8,786 bases of DNA, from contig JAIOTF010000262.1 of assembly GCA_021107195.1 (NCBI GenBank), positions 1-8,786 of the forward strand, written 5' to 3'. Positions within the stretch are counted from its first letter, which is position 1. Each line of letters begins with the position of its first letter. The DNA comes from Anaerolineaceae bacterium (GTDB lineage Bacteria > Chloroflexota > Anaerolineae > Anaerolineales > Anaerolineaceae). The notes below the pieces were generated by a model that made no database searches, was not told the origin of the DNA, and worked only from the letters and a program-made list of their open reading frames with translations. Position numbers and translations under genes: made by a program. Below, piece by piece: positions 6,508 to 8,786 of the stretch.

Positions 6508-7527
6508 TCACAAAAGCAGCATCGCATCGCCAAAGGAGAAGAAGCGGTAGCCTTCCGCTTTAGCCTCTTCGTATGCAGCCAGGATGCGTTCACGGCCGAT
6601 GAAGGCACTCACCAGCATCAGCAGAGTTGAACGCGGCAGGTGAAAATTGGTAACCATCACGTCCACCGCCTTGAAAGTGTACCCTGGCAGGATGAAGATA
6701 CTCGTCTGGACGGAGAATGGCGCCACCACATCTCCGGGGGCAGCCTGCTGAACGGCTGTCTCCAGGGTGCGCACACTGGTCGTGCCTACTGCAATGATCC
6801 GCCCGCCGGCGCGTCTGGAAGCGTTGATCTGCTCCGCTGCGGCGGGGGTCAGCTCACACCACTCGGTGTGGATTTTATGCTCGTTGGGATCGTCCTCGGT
6901 GACCGGCGCGAAGGTATCCAGCCCGACATGCAGGGTCACATCGGCAAAGCCAACGCCCTTTGCCTGCAAACGTTCCATCAGCTCCGGTGTGAAATGCAGC
7001 CCGGCAGTCGGCGCTGCTGCCGAACCAGGCGTCTGAGAATAAACGGTCTGGTAGCGTTCCGGGTCCTGCAGCGGGGTATGAATATAAGGCGGCAGAGGCA
7101 TCTGCCCGACCTGCGGCAAAAACGGTTCCACCGGCTGGTCAAAACGCACCAGCCGCCGCGGACCGTCGAGAACAGCAATGATCTCTGCGCCCGGCCCGTT
7201 CTCCACCTGCAAGCGCCGCCCTTCCACCAGGCGCTTACCGCCTACCAGGGTTTCCCAAGTGCGCTCGTCCTCGCGGTGCAGCAGCAAGATTTCAATCTTG
7301 CCGCCGGTATCTTTACGGGCAAAGATACGCGCAGGAATGACCCGCGTGCTTTTGATCACCAGCATGTCACCGGGTTTCAAATCTTCATCAATCTGCCATA
7401 AATGGCGGTGTTCCAGCGGGCCGCCATCACGATGCAGCACACACAGGCGCGAATTGTGCCGCGGTTCCAGCGGTGTCTGCGCGATGAAAGCCTCAGGCAG
7501 GTCGTAATAAAAATCGTCTGTTCTCAT
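6508..7527 (-). CDS. queA: S-adenosylmethionine:tRNA ribosyltransferase-isomerase (queuosine pathway)
   Basis: Transfers and isomerises the ribosyl group of S-adenosylmethionine onto preQ1 at the wobble position of GUN-anticodon tRNAs, giving epoxyqueuosine. It has 339 residues, the usual length. Family blocks in order are FYYDLPEAFIAQ (6-17), TRVIPAR (61-67), GGKIEILLL (75-83), GSAAAPTAGLHFT (168-180), VTLHVGLDTFAPV (197-209), VGTTSVRTLE (247-256), NFHLPRSTLLMLVSAF (294-309) and the C-terminal SFGDAMLLL. The block usually written NDTRVIPAR or NNTRVIPAR reads KSTRVIPAR here. The ATG overlaps the ruvB stop as ATGA (7524-7527), so translation is probably coupled to ruvB. The ruvB-queA order is common in bacteria and supports both calls. 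Confidence 0.97.
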   Translation of the reverse strand: MRTDDFYYDLPEAFIAQTPLEPRHNSRLCVLHRDGGPLEHRHLWQIDEDLKPGDMLVIKSTRVIPARIFARKDTGGKIEILLLHREDERTWETLVGGKRLVEGRRLQVENGPGAEIIAVLDGPRRLVRFDQPVEPFLPQVGQMPLPPYIHTPLQDPERYQTVYSQTPGSAAAPTAGLHFTPELMERLQAKGVGFADVTLHVGLDTFAPVTEDDPNEHKIHTEWCELTPAAAEQINASRRAGGRIIAVGTTSVRTLETAVQQAAPGDVVAPFSVQTSIFILPGYTFKAVDVMVTNFHLPRSTLLMLVSAFIGRERILAAYEEAKAEGYRFFSFGDAMLLL

Positions 7528-8585
7528 GAGTTAAATAAGTTTGGCTGTGGAGATTGTTTTTCCGGCGGGGTTAAACCAAGATGCTGATACGCCAGGCGGG
7601 TCGCCAGGCGGCCCTGCTGCGTACGCTCCAGAAAGCCAAGCTGCATCAAATACGGCTCCACCACGTCCATGATCGTGTCCGGTTCTTCACTGATCGATGC
7701 ACTGATCGTGCTCAATCCCACCGGGCCGCCGTTGTATTTTTTAATGATCGTTTCCAACACACGCCGATCCATGTCATCCAGTCCCAGCGCATCCACATTG
7801 AGTAGATTAAGGGCATCTTCTGCCACAGTGCGATTGATTTCGCCATCCGCGCGCACCTCGGCGAAATCCCGTGCCCGGCGCATCAATCGCAGCGCCACGC
7901 GCGGTGTACCGCGTGCCCGGCCAGCAATCACTTTGATGCCATCATTATCCGCCTCCACGCCCAACAATCTGGCCGCACGGCGTACGATCTCTTCCATAGA
8001 ATGCGGTTCGTAATAATTCAAACGATAGACTGCACCAAAGCGTGCCCGCAAAGGCGCCGTGACCAAAGCCAGGCGCGTGGTCGCTCCGATGACGGTAAAG
8101 CGCGGCAATTTGAGGCGGATCGAGCGTGCCGAGGGCCCCTTGCCAATAATGATATCCAGAGCAAAGTCTTCCATCGCAGGGTAAAGGATCTCTTCCACTG
8201 CCCGCCCCAGGCGATGAATTTCATCAATAAACAACACATCCCCGGCGTGTAAATTGGTCAAAACCGAGACCAGGTCGCCAGTACGTTCCACCGCCGGCCC
8301 GGCGGTGATCTTGATATTGACGCCCATCTCATTGGCCAGCACGTGCGCCAGGGTGGTCTTGCCCAAACCAGGCGGGCCATAAAACAGAACGTGATCCAGT
8401 GATTCACCGCGCTGCTGGGCAGCCTGCACCAAAATCGACAGATTTTCCTTGATCTGCTCCTGACCGATCACTTCCTGCAGCAGCTTCGGGCGCAGCGTCA
8501 AATCCACCCGGTCGCCGGGTTTTTTATCGGGATGAATGACTCGTTCCTGTGGATCGCTAATGGCATGAATTATACCCTTAATCAC
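7524..8585 (-). CDS. ruvB: Holliday junction branch migration helicase RuvB
   Basis: The AAA+ motor that, with RuvA, drives branch migration of Holliday junctions in recombination and repair. It has up to 353 residues. Walker A is GPPGLGKT (70-77), Walker B LFIDEIHR (118-125), sensor 1 GATTR (167-171), the arginine finger lies in PLRARFG (178-184), and sensor 2 is in RGTPR (225-229). The C-terminal winged helix holds NGGPVGLSTISASI and EPYLMQLGFLERT. The start is uncertain. The only start upstream of the conserved core is the GTG at 8585, with an in-frame TAA three codons before it, but it has no proper ribosome binding site and a perfect TATAAT lies inside its first codons. A GTG at 8507 would give a protein starting like the short Thermus form, also without a clear binding site. 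It heads the ruvB-queA operon; ruvA is not in the window. Confidence 0.96.
   Translation of the reverse strand: MIKGIIHAISDPQERVIHPDKKPGDRVDLTLRPKLLQEVIGQEQIKENLSILVQAAQQRGESLDHVLFYGPPGLGKTTLAHVLANEMGVNIKITAGPAVERTGDLVSVLTNLHAGDVLFIDEIHRLGRAVEEILYPAMEDFALDIIIGKGPSARSIRLKLPRFTVIGATTRLALVTAPLRARFGAVYRLNYYEPHSMEEIVRRAARLLGVEADNDGIKVIAGRARGTPRVALRLMRRARDFAEVRADGEINRTVAEDALNLLNVDALGLDDMDRRVLETIIKKYNGGPVGLSTISASISEEPDTIMDVVEPYLMQLGFLERTQQGRLATRLAYQHLGLTPPEKQSPQPNLFNS
8569..8574 (-). promoter_or_regulatory. Possible -10 box for ruvB-queA
   Basis: A perfect TATAAT on the minus strand, preceded by GGG. The bases at the -35 distance (8592-8597, AGATAA) are poor. If used, transcription would start near 8562, downstream of the GTG at 8585, and ruvB would have to start further in. 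Confidence 0.3.
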
Positions 8586-8604
8586 CCTGGCTTATCTGGA
8601 ATTC

Positions 8605-8621
8605 TTAGAACAGATTTCTAA
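8605..8621. promoter_or_regulatory. Palindrome upstream of ruvB, possible operator
   Basis: TTAGAA (8605-8610), five bases CAGAT, then TTCTAA (8616-8621) form a perfect 6+5+6 inverted repeat. TTC (8602-8604) and GAA (8623-8625) extend it with one bulged base. It lies 20 bases before the annotated ruvB start, where a repressor site for a DNA-repair gene would be expected. The binding protein is unknown. Confidence 0.35.
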
Positions 8622-8660
8622 AGAATGTACGATTCTCAAACAAGCTTGACCAGACAACTC

Positions 8661-8786
8661 CAGGGCTTACGCATGAAAAAAGGATAAAATGACATAAAAA
8701 GTATGGAGAGAAGATGTCAGCGCCCAAAACCCTGAAAGAGAGTTTCGAAGACTTACCAGACCCACGGATAGAGAAAAAGACAGCCC
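8661..8786 (+). mobile_element. Left end of an ISAs1-family insertion sequence (cut by window edge)
   Basis: A transposase reading frame of ISAs1/H-repeat type begins at 8714. CAGGGCTTACGCATG at 8661 looks like the terminal inverted repeat that precedes such genes at about this distance. The right end is outside the window, so the repeat match and the expected 8-10 bp target duplication (candidate bases just before 8661) cannot be checked. Confidence 0.65.
8714..8786 (+). CDS. ISAs1-family transposase, N-terminus (partial)
   Basis: The frame encodes MSAPKTLKESF then EDLPDPRIEKKTA before the window ends. The F-x-DLPDPR-hydrophobic-[DE] pattern near residue 11 is the hallmark opening of ISAs1-family (H-repeat-associated) DDE transposases, whose DUF-type N-terminal domain starts this way. 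The ribosome binding site GGAGAG (8705-8710) lies 3 bases before the ATG. Only 24 codons are visible, so completeness and activity cannot be judged. The gene is divergent from ruvB. Confidence 0.8.
   Translation, partial: MSAPKTLKESFEDLPDPRIEKKTA

Noticed and set aside
6640..7401. Long plus-strand open frame opposite queA
   Set aside because: Antisense shadow of queA, arginine- and histidine-rich, with no motif.
1..8786. CRISPR array, tRNA, rRNA, toxin-antitoxin pair or defence operon
   Set aside because: No regularly spaced repeats, no cloverleaf or rRNA-like segment, and no pair of small adjacent genes were seen on either strand.

Overview
The window looks like ordinary chromosome from a free-living bacterium of moderately high GC, most likely a member of the Chloroflexi (class Anaerolineae or close). 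That placement is inferred from protein flavour (the enolase active-site loop, the RuvB N-terminus) and from a GTAGGGGC...GCCCCTAC palindromic repeat of a kind I associate with that group. It has not been tested by any search.

Layout. Positions 1-125 hold the tail of an unrecognised plus-strand gene, closed by a hairpin terminator. Two plus-strand housekeeping genes follow: pyrG (CTP synthase, 288-1934) and eno (enolase, 2083-3378), the latter with a textbook 15-bp terminator. Everything from 3511 to 8585 is on the minus strand. In transcription order this is ruvB -> queA (4-nt ATGA overlap, one operon), then a stand-alone membrane-associated GT4 glycosyltransferase with its own terminator, then a family 5-type uracil-DNA glycosylase, then a small redoxin. 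The redoxin converges on eno, and a REP-like palindromic repeat lies between them. At the right edge the window runs into the left end of an ISAs1-family insertion sequence, about 75 bp upstream of ruvB.

The most interesting object is the redoxin at 3511-3981. Read normally it is broken by a TGA. That TGA falls exactly on the first active-site cysteine of the thioredoxin-fold CxxC, giving U-P-H-C, and both sides are intact redoxin sequence in one frame with a good ribosome binding site. Directly after the UGA the mRNA can form a 7-bp hairpin with a four-base AGUU loop 25 nt downstream, which fits the bacterial SECIS pattern. I therefore read it as a selenoprotein rather than a pseudogene. A plain gene finder would miss it or truncate it to its last two thirds.

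How the genes relate: pyrG and eno are core metabolism (CTP supply, glycolysis). ruvB, queA and the uracil-DNA glycosylase are information-processing genes (Holliday junction migration, tRNA queuosine, uracil repair). The glycosyltransferase probably modifies a lipid or cell-surface glycan. No multi-gene accessory system (defence, secretion or biosynthetic cluster) is visible. No tRNA, rRNA or CRISPR array was seen.
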